NCBI RefSeq assembly: GCF_000014345.1
Contig: NC_009879.1
Coordinates: 186,001 to 250,000 of the forward strand
Source: Rickettsia canadensis str. McKiel
GTDB taxonomy: Bacteria; Pseudomonadota; Alphaproteobacteria; Rickettsiales; Rickettsiaceae
Direction: 5' to 3'
Length of the DNA stretch: 64,000 nt
Shown one piece after another: positions 1 to 9,881 of the stretch. The notes beneath the pieces were generated by a model. The model ran no database searches and had not been told where the DNA came from. It worked only from the letters and a program-made list of their open reading frames with translations. Each line of letters begins with the position of its first letter. Position 1 is the stretch's first letter. The translations under genes were made by a program, and so were the position numbers.

Positions 1-2276
1 TGCTGCGTATCATCATATTTTTTCTTCTTTACTGGAAATCCCCAGTCCATTCTGATCGGAGCAAAACGCGTTACCCAAATAAAGCCGAAACCAACAGAAG
101 CTCTAAGTGATTTATCATTATAAAAACCATTTAGAGTTTCATACCGCTTTTTATTTAAACCTACACCCCATACACTTCCTAAATCTATAAAGACCGCCCC
201 CGTTAAATTAAACTCTTCAGGTACAGGAGTTGGAAAATTAAGCTCTGTTGATAATGTATAATACCTCTCACCGCCAAGTCCCTCATTAGTGTTCTTTTCA
301 CGAGGTCCGACACCGCCACTTGCAAAGCCTCTTAAACTATAATCACCTAAATTAAAACGATCTGAGATTCTAACGATTTTTCCTCCAAGCCCTGCAATAT
401 CACCGCCAGAAGCAGATAATTTTAAAGTAAGCTTATTATGTATGAAAGATTTATAATATTTACCGTCAACTTCATGTTTTATATATTTGTTATCACCTCC
501 AACGCCGGCAAATTCTTGTGTCCCGCTTATTAAATAACCGTTCTTTGGAACAATGTTGTTATCAGTCTGATTATAAGTAATAGTATGTCCTATAGCAGAA
601 GTAATGAATCTCCCCATTTGCTCCTTTAAGAACATTGAGGTTGACAGAGTTGGTGCACTTAAAATATCACGTTTAATTAAATAATCTATTTCATGACCTA
701 AGCCCTCTTTAATTTCATAACCAAGAGAGGTTTTGAGTCCTATAGAGTGTAACTTATAGTTTTGATCAGTTGTATTTAATACACTACCACCATATCCAGC
801 ATAGTTTCTAAATGCGTTTACACTAAGTGATAAATCGCGATCTAAAAAATGCGGTTCAATAATAGTGCCGTAATAGCTTGTACTATTTTTACTTACTTGT
901 ACACCGGTATTAAGCAGTTTACCGGTACCGACTAAATTACGCTCTAAGAAAGAAAAACGACCAAATAAACCGCCGGCAGTATTATATCCTAAATCAAAAC
1001 CTATAGAGGAAGTAGATTTTTCATCAACTTCAACATTAACGTCATACTTATCTTTAGCTTTAGTTGGAGCTAAGCTAATTGTTACTTTCTCAAAATAATC
1101 TAAATTTCTAAGATTACGCTCACCTTTTTCAATATATGAACGGTTAATTATATCACCTTCCTCTATCTTAAATTCTCTTCTTATAACATGGTCTTCAGTT
1201 TTAAGGTTATTAATAATATTAATCTTATTAATATAAACCTTATCTGCTTTCTCAATAATAAATTTAATATCTGTAGTATGATTAACATTTTTCATTATAT
1301 CCGGATAAACATTTACCGCAGGATAACCAGAAGCCGTAAAATATTCTCCGATTTTTTTAGCTATGTCATTAACTATTTGCATATTGAAAACCTGGCCTTG
1401 CTTAATATTAACAATTTTATTAAGTGGAGTTATATCTATATTAGTTAATTTGTTATCTATTGTAACATTACCGAAACTATATTTCTCTCCTTCTTCAATG
1501 GAATATGTAAGGGTGAAATATTCTTTAGTATTATTGAGTTCTGCCAATGCCGAAATTACTCTAAAATCTGCAAAACCGACAGATTGATAAAATTCTCTTA
1601 GTAATTCTTTATCATACTCCACTCTATCAGGATCGTAAGTATCGTTACTTTCTAAAAAACGAAACCAACGAGATTCTTTAGTTAAAACAATAGATTTAAG
1701 TTCTGAATCACTATAATTGTCATTACCGTTAAAATAAATATATTTAATAACGGTTTTTGGTCCTTCTGCAATATCAAAAATAACCTTAACTCTGTTGTTT
1801 TCTAAATTCTCAATTTTAGCTGTTACCGTAGTAGCAAAACGTCCGCTACGTTTATAAATTTCTAATATTTTCTTTACGTCTAATTCGAGTTTAGATTGGC
1901 TAAGGGACTCACCTGACATTGTATAAATTTCTTTAGCAAGCATATTAGTTTTGATTTTAGAATTACCGCTAAATACTACACTACTTATAAAAGGTGTTTC
2001 GGTGACGTTAACTATTAAATGCCCCTTATTTGTTATATACATATTTATTTTTTTAAAAAGTGAGGTGGCATATAAACGTTTTATTGCCTCATCTTCTTTA
2101 GAATTATTGTAAGTTTCTCCTACTTTAAGCTTTAAATAGCTCTCAATAGTAGAACGCTCAACCCTGTGGTCACCTGTGATAGTTATTTTACGAATTACAG
2201 TGTCAGCTAATGAAATTTGATAATAAAAAATCGTTAATAATAAAATTGTTAACTTACTAATTGATCTGCTTTTCAC
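1..2276 (-). CDS. bamA: Outer membrane protein assembly factor BamA (partial, C-terminus beyond window)
   Basis: BamA is the Omp85-family core of the BAM complex, which inserts beta-barrel proteins into the outer membrane. The reading frame is open for 758 codons from a GTG at 2276 to the left edge. The GTG is preceded by AAGAAGG at a suitable distance. Residues about 1-24 form a signal peptide ending near ISLA/DTVIRK. Several POTRA repeats fill roughly residues 25-420, and the C-terminal half is barrel-like. The conserved L6-type motif LRGF lies near residue 647. Only about ten residues appear to be missing. It follows rseP on the same strand, the classical rseP-bamA order, although the two are separated by a repeat. 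High confidence. Confidence 0.95.
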   Translation of the reverse strand, partial: MKSRSISKLTILLLTIFYYQISLADTVIRKITITGDHRVERSTIESYLKLKVGETYNNSKEDEAIKRLYATSLFKKINMYITNKGHLIVNVTETPFISSVVFSGNSKIKTNMLAKEIYTMSGESLSQSKLELDVKKILEIYKRSGRFATTVTAKIENLENNRVKVIFDIAEGPKTVIKYIYFNGNDNYSDSELKSIVLTKESRWFRFLESNDTYDPDRVEYDKELLREFYQSVGFADFRVISALAELNNTKEYFTLTYSIEEGEKYSFGNVTIDNKLTNIDITPLNKIVNIKQGQVFNMQIVNDIAKKIGEYFTASGYPAVNVYPDIMKNVNHTTDIKFIIEKADKVYINKINIINNLKTEDHVIRREFKIEEGDIINRSYIEKGERNLRNLDYFEKVTISLAPTKAKDKYDVNVEVDEKSTSSIGFDLGYNTAGGLFGRFSFLERNLVGTGKLLNTGVQVSKNSTSYYGTIIEPHFLDRDLSLSVNAFRNYAGYGGSVLNTTDQNYKLHSIGLKTSLGYEIKEGLGHEIDYLIKRDILSAPTLSTSMFLKEQMGRFITSAIGHTITYNQTDNNIVPKNGYLISGTQEFAGVGGDNKYIKHEVDGKYYKSFIHNKLTLKLSASGGDIAGLGGKIVRISDRFNLGDYSLRGFASGGVGPREKNTNEGLGGERYYTLSTELNFPTPVPEEFNLTGAVFIDLGSVWGVGLNKKRYETLNGFYNDKSLRASVGFGFIWVTRFAPIRMDWGFPVKKKKYDDTQ

Positions 2277-2359
2277 TTAAAACCTTCTTTTAAGATTTAA
2301 TTTAAATTTCTTTACGTTAATATAGGTAAATTGTTATATTAGTTTGAAAAACATTATAG

Positions 2360-2493
2360 TTATTCCAGCGAAAGCGGGAATATAATAAAACCATATAAAA
2401 AACTTGTTTTTATATGTTTATTTTACCAACAATGTAATTATTAATACTAATATTTAAGGCTATTTTTTTGATTCCCGTTTTCCTGAGAATGAT
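2360..2493. repeat. Degenerate palindromic repeat (type D)
   Basis: The 303-base gap between rseP and bamA holds a degenerate inverted repeat. One arm reads ATTCCAGCGAAAGCGGGAAT and the other carries ATTCCCG...GAATGA. It resembles the ATTCCCGC/GCGGGAAT elements elsewhere in the window. No gene is visible in the gap. Confidence 0.55.
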
Positions 2494-2579
2494 ATAAAGT
2501 CCTCCTACACTAATGCATTTAAATATAATTAATGTACTCTAACTATAGTGGATAATATTAGTCAGAGCAAGTAAATCTA

Positions 2580-3656
2580 TTATTTAAAAAATAAATTTTG
2601 TATATCGTTGGAAACAGAGATTATAATAAGAAAAACTATTATTGCCGCTCCTAATTGTAACAAAATATTTTTAGTTTTAGGATTTGGTAATCTACCGGTA
2701 ATTGCTTCATAGAGTATAAATATCAAATGTCCACCGTCAAGAACCGGTATGGGTAGTAAGTTAAGTAACCCTAAATTAACGGAAAGCATTGCAATAAATA
2801 ATAGATACATTTGGGGTCCTTGAGCTATAGATTTCCCTGACTCTCTAGCAATAGCTACCGGTCCTCCTATCTCATCTAATGAACGTTTTCCTACAATCAT
2901 TTGTGATATTGCTTTTAGAGTTAAAGCGGACATATCTATAGTAGTATTAATAGCTTCCCAAAATCCTATTAAAATTCCTATTTTAGTATGAATAGGTGCA
3001 TTTTTAGCTATAATACCGATTCGGAGAGTTTTCTTAACATTCTTTGCTTCAGGATGCGTTATAATTATTTCTTGGGGCATTATATTAACAGTAAATTCTT
3101 CGTTGTTTCTTTCTATAGTTAAAGTAGAAGAACTAAAACCGTTAATTAATATTTCTTTCTGTACGTCCCCGAAATCTTTAACAGGTTTATTGTTAACCTT
3201 AATAATTTTATCTCCTTCTCTTAAGTCTGCTGTCTCTGCCGGTGATGAAGCTACTACATCACCTATTATAGGAGGAATCTCTGTTTTGCCAAAGTAACAA
3301 TAAAGACCTGCAAATATTATTATGGCAAGTAAATAATTAATAAGTGGGCCTGCTGCAACTATTAAAAAACGTTCTAAACAAGATTTGGTATAAAAAGCTA
3401 CTTTTTCATTCACTTCTTTAGCGTTAGCTATAAGAGTACGATCATAGCCGTAAATCTTGACGTAGCCACCGAGCGGTACAAGGCCAATCTTCCACCTAAC
3501 TCCTTTTTTATCGCTAATACCTATTAGTTCTTTACCGAAGCCTATCGAGAACTCCTCAACTTTTACATTAACATATCTAGCAACCGCATAATGTCCAAAC
3601 TCATGGATAAATACCAAGAAACTAATTGTTATAATAAATCCGACTATAGATAACAT
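2580..3656 (-). CDS. rseP: RIP metalloprotease RseP (site-2 protease)
   Basis: This is an inner-membrane zinc protease of the site-2 family, which cleaves transmembrane segments of regulatory or signal-peptide substrates. The 358-residue protein has the zinc motif HEFGH at residues 18-22 inside the first membrane helix. GPLINY follows at 103-108. A single PDZ domain lies at about 118-190, with ASSPAE and GDKI visible. The third zinc-ligand motif LDGG is at 306-309 in LPIPVLDGG, and there is a C-terminal membrane helix. E. coli RseP has two PDZ domains and about 450 residues, so this is the shorter one-PDZ form. bamA lies downstream on the same strand. Confidence 0.95.
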   Translation of the reverse strand: MLSIVGFIITISFLVFIHEFGHYAVARYVNVKVEEFSIGFGKELIGISDKKGVRWKIGLVPLGGYVKIYGYDRTLIANAKEVNEKVAFYTKSCLERFLIVAAGPLINYLLAIIIFAGLYCYFGKTEIPPIIGDVVASSPAETADLREGDKIIKVNNKPVKDFGDVQKEILINGFSSSTLTIERNNEEFTVNIMPQEIIITHPEAKNVKKTLRIGIIAKNAPIHTKIGILIGFWEAINTTIDMSALTLKAISQMIVGKRSLDEIGGPVAIARESGKSIAQGPQMYLLFIAMLSVNLGLLNLLPIPVLDGGHLIFILYEAITGRLPNPKTKNILLQLGAAIIVFLIIISVSNDIQNLFFK

Positions 3657-3722
3657 AAAATTTTTATAAGTTTACTAATAAATTATTTTAAGGTATAAAT
3701 TGCAATGTTATAGGTATCATTC

Positions 3723-3897
3723 CGTCATTGCGAGTGAATATTGTTGCGTGGATCGTAAGATGTGTTCAAGTGTCACCACCACGTGGCTTACGGTATCTAG
3801 AGCAAAATAAAAAAAAAGACTGGATCCTGTGATCGAGTCGCGGGATGACAAACAATGAGAAACTCAAGCCACGTAACAATACTCCCTCGCAATGATG
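3723..3897. repeat. Palindromic repeat (type C) upstream of nusB
   Basis: This element separates the divergent rseP and nusB genes. It contains the recurrent TGGATCC...GATCGAGTCGCGGGATGAC half and a CACGTGGCTTACGGTATC half. Its tail, CTCGCAATGATG, is nearly identical to the tail of the element before sucA. That tail creates spurious in-frame ATG codons ahead of both genes. Confidence 0.6.
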
Positions 3898-3920
3898 TAA
3901 ATTTAAAAATTCTTTTCTCT

Positions 3921-4391
3921 ATGGGTTCAAATAAAATTAATAAAAAGTCGATTGCACGTATTGCAGCAGTGCAGGCTATGTATCAACATATATTACAAGA
4001 TAATCAAGATATGGAATATATATTGCAGAACGTACTTTCTTTTTATCAAAATAATAATTCTATAACAGATTTGTCGGAGAATTTAAAAATATCATTAAGT
4101 ATAAGTCATTTTAAAATGCTGGTAAAGTCAGTATTTGAAAATTTTAATAAACTAGATGAAATGATCGACAATCATTTAACAAATGATAAAGATCCTGCAC
4201 ATATGCCGATCTTACTCCGAGCTTTATTTCGTGTTAGTATATGTGAGCTATTATTTTGCCATACTACGCCTGCTAAAGTAGTAATCAACGAATATACGGA
4301 CATAGCAAATGATATGTTAAATGAACATGAGATCGGTTTTGTTAATTCTGTATTAGATAAAATAGCAAAAGAAAATAAAAAAATCTTATGA
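3921..4391 (+). CDS. nusB: Transcription antitermination factor NusB
   Basis: NusB binds boxA RNA together with NusE (S10) and supports antitermination, chiefly on rRNA operons. From ATG 3921 the product is 156 residues, normal for the family. It is alpha-helical, with the conserved C-terminal block that includes [11 protein letters not shown] and the [11 protein letters not shown] segment. The frame is open upstream to 3855, but those 22 residues come from the palindromic repeat, so the start at [10 protein letters not shown] is preferred. No strong ribosome binding site is visible. The stop overlaps the rlmE start (ATGA), giving an operon with a ribosomal RNA methyltransferase. Confidence 0.93.
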   Translation: MGSNKINKKSIARIAAVQAMYQHILQDNQDMEYILQNVLSFYQNNNSITDLSENLKISLSISHFKMLVKSVFENFNKLDEMIDNHLTNDKDPAHMPILLRALFRVSICELLFCHTTPAKVVINEYTDIANDMLNEHEIGFVNSVLDKIAKENKKIL

Positions 4392-5071
4392 CAAATAATT
4401 TAAGCGGTTATAGAAATAAATTTGTTAGAGTTAAAACTTCTAGAAAACGTACCGTCTCCTCTAATAACTGGCTTAGACGCCAATTAAATGATCCGTATGT
4501 TGCAAAGGCACGTACCCAAGGCTTTAGATCAAGAGCTGCGTATAAACTGCTTGAAATTCATGAAAAATTTAAACTTTTTACTCCTAATATGAAAATTGTT
4601 GATTTAGGAGCAGCTCCTGGTGGATGGAGCCAAATAGCTTCCAAGCTTATTAAAGCTTCGGATAATAGCCTCAATAATAAAATAATCTCTATCGATTTAT
4701 TGGAAATCAGACCTATTGTTGGAGTTGAGTTTTTTCAAAAAGACTTTTTTGAAGAAGATACGGAAAAATTAATTATTCAGGCTTTAGATGGTAAAGCTAA
4801 TATAGTAATGAGTGATATGGCATCAAATACCATAGGTCATAAAGCTACCGATCATATCAGAACCTTACTTTTATGTGAGCAAGCTCTTGAATTTGCTTTA
4901 AAAGTTCTAAAACCTTCAGGTCATTTTATTGCTAAAATCTTTCGCGGCGGTGCAGAAAACAAGTTATTAAATAAAGTGAAGCATGAATTTAGGACCGTGA
5001 AACATTTTAAACCTTTATCCAGCCGTAGTGAATCTACTGAAATCTACTTAGTTGCTCTAAATAAGAAATAA
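4388..5071 (+). CDS. rlmE: 23S rRNA 2'-O-ribose U2552 methyltransferase RlmE (FtsJ/RrmJ)
   Basis: This enzyme 2'-O-methylates U2552 of 23S rRNA in the A loop, using S-adenosylmethionine. The 227-residue protein has the SAM motif [10 protein letters not shown] at 71-80. The K-D-K-E tetrad typical of FtsJ enzymes is recognisable as K53 (AAYKLLEI), D143 (MSDMASN), K183 (FIAKIFRGG) and E218 (STEIYLVA). Its ATG overlaps the nusB stop by four bases, so translation is probably coupled. A hairpin lies directly after the stop. Confidence 0.96.
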   Translation: MTNNLSGYRNKFVRVKTSRKRTVSSNNWLRRQLNDPYVAKARTQGFRSRAAYKLLEIHEKFKLFTPNMKIVDLGAAPGGWSQIASKLIKASDNSLNNKIISIDLLEIRPIVGVEFFQKDFFEEDTEKLIIQALDGKANIVMSDMASNTIGHKATDHIRTLLLCEQALEFALKVLKPSGHFIAKIFRGGAENKLLNKVKHEFRTVKHFKPLSSRSESTEIYLVALNKK

Positions 5072-5100
5072 AAATTACCCTCAATAGTTGAGGATAATTT
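5072..5100. terminator. Bidirectional hairpin terminator between rlmE and a convergent gene
   Basis: A 13-base stem with one mismatch (AAATTACCCTCAA / TTGAGGATAATTT) and a 3-base TAG loop starts one base after the rlmE stop. A-rich and T-rich flanks would give a U-tract on either strand. It sits between convergent transcription units. Confidence 0.65.
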
Positions 5101-5117
5101 AAGATATAATACTGAAA

Positions 5118-5339
5118 TTATGATTTGGTTACAGAAGATGACTCATCTCCTAATGAGACTACTACCCAGTTGCCATCAAGTTGCTCTATAATAGTAGGAT
5201 TATTAACTATATCTTCATTATCTGTTATTGTACTTAAAGTAGTAGAAATTATATTTATATTAGCTTCTACTATATTTGAAGCAGTATCAGCTGCACCTCT
5301 TATAAATCTAGCTATACCAAAAATAATGTTGTCTAACAT
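5118..5339 (-). CDS. Small protein translationally coupled to the lipase-like gene
   Basis: This 73-residue ORF is of unknown function. Its ATG overlaps the end of the upstream lipase-like gene in the form ATGTTAG (7 shared bases), which suggests translational coupling and argues that it is real. Residues 1-35 are amphipathic to hydrophobic (MLDNIIFGIARFIRG, then NINIISTTLSTI). The C-terminal part is acidic and polar and contains GNWVVVSLGDE. It could be a partner, chaperone or immunity-like protein for the hydrolase, but nothing in the sequence proves this. I do not recognise a family. Confidence 0.6.
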   Translation of the reverse strand: MLDNIIFGIARFIRGAADTASNIVEANINIISTTLSTITDNEDIVNNPTIIEQLDGNWVVVSLGDESSSVTKS

Positions 5340-6448
5340 ACAATTTCTATACTATTATATAAGTCTATGTTACCTATTTGTTTAACTTCCATAGCACAAC
5401 TTTGTTGTAAATCACTATATCCCCAATGATACATATTTACTCCAACCATGCTAGAACATTCATCTGCAACATAAGTATCTAATAAAAATAAATCTTTACC
5501 CTGACCTGAAATAGTTTTAAGTTGTTGAGTATATTCATTATTTTCTAATATTTGCTGTTCCCAATCGGCTATAGGTAAAATAATCTGATCTTCTAAATTA
5601 GCAAAATTTTTTAATTTATGATTATCAATCCCTTCCATTATTTTATTAATGCCTAGATATTTTGAAGCTGTTTGAACAACAGAACCAACCATATTATATA
5701 AATATGATCCCCACCCGTCTGTTGTTGATGATTCTGACGTCTCGATATTATTTACTTTCGGTAGAACTAAGTTTATTTTACCGGAATGATAATTGGTAGT
5801 ATTAATAATATTAGGTTTTGCATTATATACCTCAGAATGTTTAGCTAACTCTTCTAGAGGGGTTGTTACTTTTCCGGTAAATAAATCCTGATCTATAGCG
5901 TATTTAATTACTTCTTGTGAACCTGGGCTGTCAAAAGTTACAGATTGATTAAAATTTAAATTACGAGAATGTAATTCTACTCCGGTTAAATCCGCAACTA
6001 TTGCTCCAAGTGAATGACCGCTAGTATCAAAAATATATTCTGCAGCTTTCTCAATACCGCCTATTTTGTCAATTACTTCATCAATAAATTTCTTAACTGT
6101 TACTAATTTATTAGGATTATAATGGAAAGTAATACGTGCATCATCCCATATGTCATGCATATCTGCTTTTGTACCGGCACTAGCAATATGAATAGTTTTA
6201 GTTTCCTTATTTATAAATGCAACAGCTTTATAACCATATTGAGCTGTATTTGCGTTATTACAAGAAGCAGCGAGTATTTCCCAACCACTGCCTACTAAGT
6301 GACTACCATCTGTCACTAATGCTTCTGCAAGATATCGCTGTGCATCATCCGTCTTATATGCAAGATTTACTCCTAAATGAGCAAATTCCTTATAGTTTAT
6401 AGTGTTTATAGGAATTTCTTCTACAGTTAAAGATTCAAATTCTTTCAT
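5333..6448 (-). CDS. Class 3 lipase-like alpha/beta hydrolase
   Basis: This is a predicted serine hydrolase of the class-3 lipase type. The nucleophile elbow GHSLG is followed by A-I-V-A-D-L; in the numbering from TTG 6460 the serine is residue 150 (146 from the preferred start). An upstream SAGT segment resembles the oxyanion loop, and DSPG at about residue 175 is where such lipases carry their acid-residue strand. The start is placed at ATG 6448 because GAGGG lies just upstream. The in-frame TTG at 6460 overlaps that ribosome binding site. There is no obvious signal peptide, so any export would need a dedicated secretion system. The last 120 residues have no recognised domain. It is coupled to the 73-residue gene downstream. 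Confidence 0.75.
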   Translation of the reverse strand: MKEFESLTVEEIPINTINYKEFAHLGVNLAYKTDDAQRYLAEALVTDGSHLVGSGWEILAASCNNANTAQYGYKAVAFINKETKTIHIASAGTKADMHDIWDDARITFHYNPNKLVTVKKFIDEVIDKIGGIEKAAEYIFDTSGHSLGAIVADLTGVELHSRNLNFNQSVTFDSPGSQEVIKYAIDQDLFTGKVTTPLEELAKHSEVYNAKPNIINTTNYHSGKINLVLPKVNNIETSESSTTDGWGSYLYNMVGSVVQTASKYLGINKIMEGIDNHKLKNFANLEDQIILPIADWEQQILENNEYTQQLKTISGQGKDLFLLDTYVADECSSMVGVNMYHWGYSDLQQSCAMEVKQIGNIDLYNSIEIVC

Positions 6449-6663
6449 TTTATCCCTCAAATTAATTCTTTCATTTGTATTCCCAATATTTGGTTTATCT
6501 AAATTACCACAAAATATGGAATTATGTCAAGCATTAATATTACTTAAGTTATTATTAAATTAAAGTTTACATTTGTTTACCTTTATAATACAGTACATTT
6601 ACGTTATATTTAAAAACCATGAAATATGCTAATTTAAATTTAATAATAATGAAAGAGGAGATA

Positions 6664-7083
6664 ATGTTTCATATATTACAAATTTATTTGGTAGCGATGC
6701 CCCAAAAACTTATTCATCTATTATAAAGACTAAAGCAACATATCTTGAATATATTATATAGCTAAATAGCTAAAAAAGTAGCAACAGATATAGCAGCAAT
6801 ATTATCAGCTTTAGGTTTAAAAATAGTTATTAGTTATGCAGAATATGTCATTGATTTTTCAGTAGAAAAAATTTTTGGAAATACTATAGGTAGAATAATC
6901 TCTCCTAAAATTAAAGCAGCTATTAAATATATAACGGCATATGTTGATGCGGCAACAAAAAACCTAGAAGAAGATATTAAAACTTTTAATGATTATTTAA
7001 ATAATGCTGCTAACATTGAGCTAGATTTTGCTAATGAAGAAGAAGGAAGTATAGTTTTAGTGGGAGTTGATGCTAATTGTTAA
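6664..7083 (+). pseudogene. Decayed ORF divergent from the lipase-like gene
   Basis: An ATG at 6664 follows a strong AGAGGAG ribosome binding site but its frame closes after 19 codons. A neighbouring frame continues plausible coding (TNLFGSDAPKTYSSIIKTKA) until a TAG near 6760. A third stretch, 6766-7083, is open without a start and encodes AKKVATDIAAILSALG and onward to a terminal SIVLVGVDANC. This looks like one gene of about 135 codons broken by two frameshifts or stops. The family is not recognised. The acidic tail followed by a short hydrophobic beta-like segment faintly resembles the end of the 73-residue protein opposite. Confidence 0.5.
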
Positions 7084-7121
7084 GGTTCAAGTTATTAAAT
7101 CTGATCAAAACTTATCCTTTT

Positions 7122-7562
7122 TCATCTAATAATATCCTGTGCTCTTTTTTCAAAAGCTACAATTATTTTTTCAGTTGCTTTTGTAAAATAAGTGCTGATT
7201 AATTTATCCAGTATTACGGACTGCATTTTTAAATCAATAAAGAATTTTAATTTAGTTCCTGCAGTGCGTGGAACAAATTGCCAGGTACTTGTTAAATATT
7301 CAAAAGGTCCTGCAATAGCTACCGTATCAATCAAATATATTCCATTATCTGTTATTGCATTTGTAACTCGTGAATTATATTTTTCTGAAAAACCTTTTAA
7401 CTGGATCACTAACTCAGCAATGATCTCATATGGATCTTCTGAAAGAATTCTAGAAGCAACACACCAAGGTAAGAATTTAGGATAAGACTTTATATCCCAT
7501 ACCAAATCAAATAATTCTTGCGGTTTATAAGGTAAAACTTTAATTTGCTCAAATGAGGGCAT
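7122..7562 (-). CDS. ratA: RatA/Coq10-family START-domain protein
   Basis: This is a small lipid- or quinone-binding START/polyketide-cyclase fold protein. The family includes mitochondrial Coq10, needed for ubiquinone function, and E. coli RatA. The 146 residues match the usual length. Family landmarks are YPKFLPWC at 27-34 and GPFEYLTSTWQFVP at about 85-98. In Rickettsiales a role in ubiquinone delivery is more plausible than the toxin role proposed for RatA, but that is inference from family knowledge. A perfect 12-base inverted repeat lies just upstream. Confidence 0.85.
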   Translation of the reverse strand: MPSFEQIKVLPYKPQELFDLVWDIKSYPKFLPWCVASRILSEDPYEIIAELVIQLKGFSEKYNSRVTNAITDNGIYLIDTVAIAGPFEYLTSTWQFVPRTAGTKLKFFIDLKMQSVILDKLISTYFTKATEKIIVAFEKRAQDIIR

Positions 7563-7575
7563 AGTAGGTATTGTA

Positions 7576-7628
7576 TAGTAAGTTTAATCTAAAAAAATCC
7601 TTAAAATATAAATAATTTAAACTTACTA
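7576..7628. repeat. Perfect 12-bp inverted repeat upstream of ratA
   Basis: The arms TAGTAAGTTTAA (7576-7587) and TTAAACTTACTA (7617-7628) flank 29 AT-rich bases, 14 bases before the ratA start. It may be an operator, a hairpin in the 5' leader, or part of a decayed repeat. Confidence 0.4.
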
Positions 7629-8098
7629 CACAAGACCTAAAAATCGGTGACTTTAACTTTATGTTGCCAATCGTAGTATTTGCAGATATAAAATTTTTCA
7701 TAAACCTACTTCTTAACATGGGAAAATAAAAACTATTAATCCAGCAAGGAGATTATCTTCACTCTTAAACACAACAAGATGCAATGTTATGACATACAAT
7801 ATTTTCTTAGAAAAGACAGATAATAATACACTCAACAAACGGATATTTCAGAACAACAAAAAAAGAGTGTTTTAAGGATATAATCAGCGATATTATTGAT
7901 ATATCGTATTGCCAATAACAAAATAGTGTTATTGCATAGCTCATTTTATTTTATTGCCGCACAGGCTGGATCCCAGTATAACATCACAAAACTTGTTTTT
8001 TATATATTATTTTATTAATATTATTTTTCACGTTGGATATAACATAAAACGCGCTATGTAAACGCTATAGCAAATATAAAAGCAATTCGATATTCACG
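7629..8098. other. Intergenic stretch with decayed repeat fragments
   Basis: No gene is supported here. The stretch contains a partial palindromic element around 7950-8020 (GGCTGGATCCCAG followed by an ACTTGTTTTTTATAT loop) and otherwise AT-rich sequence. Confidence 0.4.
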
Positions 8099-8947
8099 TT
8101 ATCTTAATAAGTCATTTATGCTTACTCTAGCTCTAGTAGTTTTATCAACTTGTTTTATAATGACTACGCAGTAAAGCCCAGGCTTACCCGCTTCCTTAGC
8201 AGGTAATACCCCAGGTACTACAACAGAATAAGCTGGAACTCTGCCATAAATAATTTCCCCTGTATCTCTATATACTATTTTTGTAGAGCTACCGATAAAC
8301 GCCCCCATACTAATTACTGCTCCCTCCTCTACTATTACACCTTCTGCTATTTCCGATCTTGCACCGATAAAACAATTATCTTCAATGATAACAGGTTTTG
8401 CTTGCAATGGCTCAAGTACTCCACCTATTCCCGTGCCACCTGAAATATGGCAATTCTTGCCGATTTGGGCGCATGAGCCGATAGTAGCCCATGTATCAAT
8501 CATTGTTCTCTCATCTATATAAGCACCTAAATTAATGAAAGAAGGCATAATAACAACATTTTTAGCTATATAAGTACCGGTTCTAACAAAAGCACCAGGT
8601 ACTGTGCGTATAGATGCTTCTTTGAATATATTTTTATCAATATCTGCAGAAAATTTAGGAGCAACTTTGTCATACCAGCTATTATAATTGTTACTATAAA
8701 GTTGCGATTCCGTAGTGATAAAATATAGCAATATAGCTTTCTTTACCCATTCATTAACTTGCCAACCATTTTCTTTCTTTTCACAAACACGAATTGTACC
8801 TTGATTTAAGCTTTCTATAATGTAATTAAGAGTCTTTTGTAATGTTATAAGCTTTGCAGAATCTTGAAGCAGCATGTCCTTAATTTGCCAAGCTTCTTCA
8901 ATTTCTTTAATAAGGTCGTACATATCTTTTAACTGTTTTATTGCCAA
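8099..8947 (-). CDS. dapD: 2,3,4,5-tetrahydropyridine-2,6-dicarboxylate N-succinyltransferase
   Basis: DapD transfers succinyl from succinyl-CoA to tetrahydrodipicolinate in the succinylase branch of lysine and meso-diaminopimelate synthesis. In Rickettsia this branch supplies diaminopimelate for peptidoglycan. The 282 residues (E. coli 274) consist of a helical N-terminal domain to about 100. A left-handed beta-helix of hexapeptide repeats follows, with [27 protein letters not shown] and [12 protein letters not shown] visible. A C-terminal strand region carries the [10 protein letters not shown] motif. It diverges from the zinc-ribbon gene across 55 bases. Confidence 0.96.
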   Translation of the reverse strand: MAIKQLKDMYDLIKEIEEAWQIKDMLLQDSAKLITLQKTLNYIIESLNQGTIRVCEKKENGWQVNEWVKKAILLYFITTESQLYSNNYNSWYDKVAPKFSADIDKNIFKEASIRTVPGAFVRTGTYIAKNVVIMPSFINLGAYIDERTMIDTWATIGSCAQIGKNCHISGGTGIGGVLEPLQAKPVIIEDNCFIGARSEIAEGVIVEEGAVISMGAFIGSSTKIVYRDTGEIIYGRVPAYSVVVPGVLPAKEAGKPGLYCVVIIKQVDKTTRARVSINDLLR

Positions 8948-9002
8948 AAATAATAAATGAGATTATCATAAAAGTCAAACATAATAACAATTATAATTAA
9001 CT

Positions 9003-9623
9003 ATGTATATTACTTGCCCAAATTGCCAAACAAAATTTATTGTTACAAGCAATCAAATAGGTATTAACGGACGACGAGTAAAATGTTCCAAATGTAGCCA
9101 TTTGTGGTATCAAAAATTAGACTATAATACTAGTAAATTAAATGACTGTAAAGATAAAGTAAACACGGAAACTATTACAAATCATTACAATGCTAATGTG
9201 CCGGTTATTTTACCGTGTATTCCTCCTAAGAAAAAATATAATATATTTCCAATATTATGGACTCACTTTATAATTTTTTGTTTAGTGATATTACTAGTAG
9301 ATAGTTTTAAATTCTTAGGTAAATATGATCAATTAAAAATAGAGCAAATTAATTTAGGAAAATCTCTTCATATAGGCCGTATGAGGATATTTTATAAATT
9401 ATCTAATGAGTCGGATTATCTAATTTCCGATCCTATAATTAAAGTTAGAGTAATGGATACTAATAATCAAGCTTTAGATGAATATATATCCATTACAAGG
9501 CTGCAAACAAAAATTCCTGCAAAACAAGCAATATACCTAGAAATGAATCTTGCAGGGATACCTATTACGGCAAAATATATTAATATTGCTATAGGTAATA
9601 GATTAGGACTTTTATTTAAGTGA
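9003..9623 (+). CDS. Zinc-ribbon (MJ0042-type) single-pass membrane protein
   Basis: The N-terminus has paired cysteines C5-x2-C8 and C28-x2-C31 in the pattern of the MJ0042/PF13717 zinc ribbon of alphaproteobacteria (CPNCQTKF, then [13 protein letters not shown]). After a polar linker, one membrane helix spans about 81-103. The C-terminal 100 residues form a beta-rich, presumably periplasmic domain resembling the DUF3426 arrangement. The function of the family is unknown. The start follows directly on the divergent dapD promoter region. Confidence 0.8.
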   Translation: MYITCPNCQTKFIVTSNQIGINGRRVKCSKCSHLWYQKLDYNTSKLNDCKDKVNTETITNHYNANVPVILPCIPPKKKYNIFPILWTHFIIFCLVILLVDSFKFLGKYDQLKIEQINLGKSLHIGRMRIFYKLSNESDYLISDPIIKVRVMDTNNQALDEYISITRLQTKIPAKQAIYLEMNLAGIPITAKYINIAIGNRLGLLFK

Positions 9624-9689
9624 GAAGCACTTTTTATTTTTTATGAATAGGCGTTGTGGTATGATTCCTTAATTCCGACGAAAAGGAGT

Positions 9690-9830
9690 CTTGTTGCATA
9701 GATTGATTTCCTATTGTGATCCTCCCACGGGTCTTGTACTGTGGTCCAGTTTAAAAAAATTATTAGTATTTTAAGTTGTTTATACTGTGGTCAAAGCCAT
9801 GGTATGACACTGAAGGCGTTTTTTCGATCA
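9690..9830. repeat. Palindromic repeat (type C)
   Basis: The gap 9624-9945 is filled by repeat-derived sequence. It contains GTGATCCTCCCACGGGTC, TGGTCCAGTTTAAAAAAATT, TTAGTATTTTAAGTTG and a closing half ACTGTGGTCAAAGCCATGGT. No gene is present. An open frame through it (9741-9926) is repeat sequence only. Confidence 0.6.
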
Positions 9831-9881
9831 CACAACAAAACTGGAACGACATTAGCAATGTTTACTGTATCTAAAAGTAAA

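Noticed and set aside
1188..1587. Two short plus-strand open frames within the bamA region
   Set aside because: They overlap conserved bamA codons on the other strand.
5333..6460. TTG at 6460 as start of the lipase-like gene
   Set aside because: The TTG overlaps the GAGGG ribosome binding site that serves the ATG at 6448.
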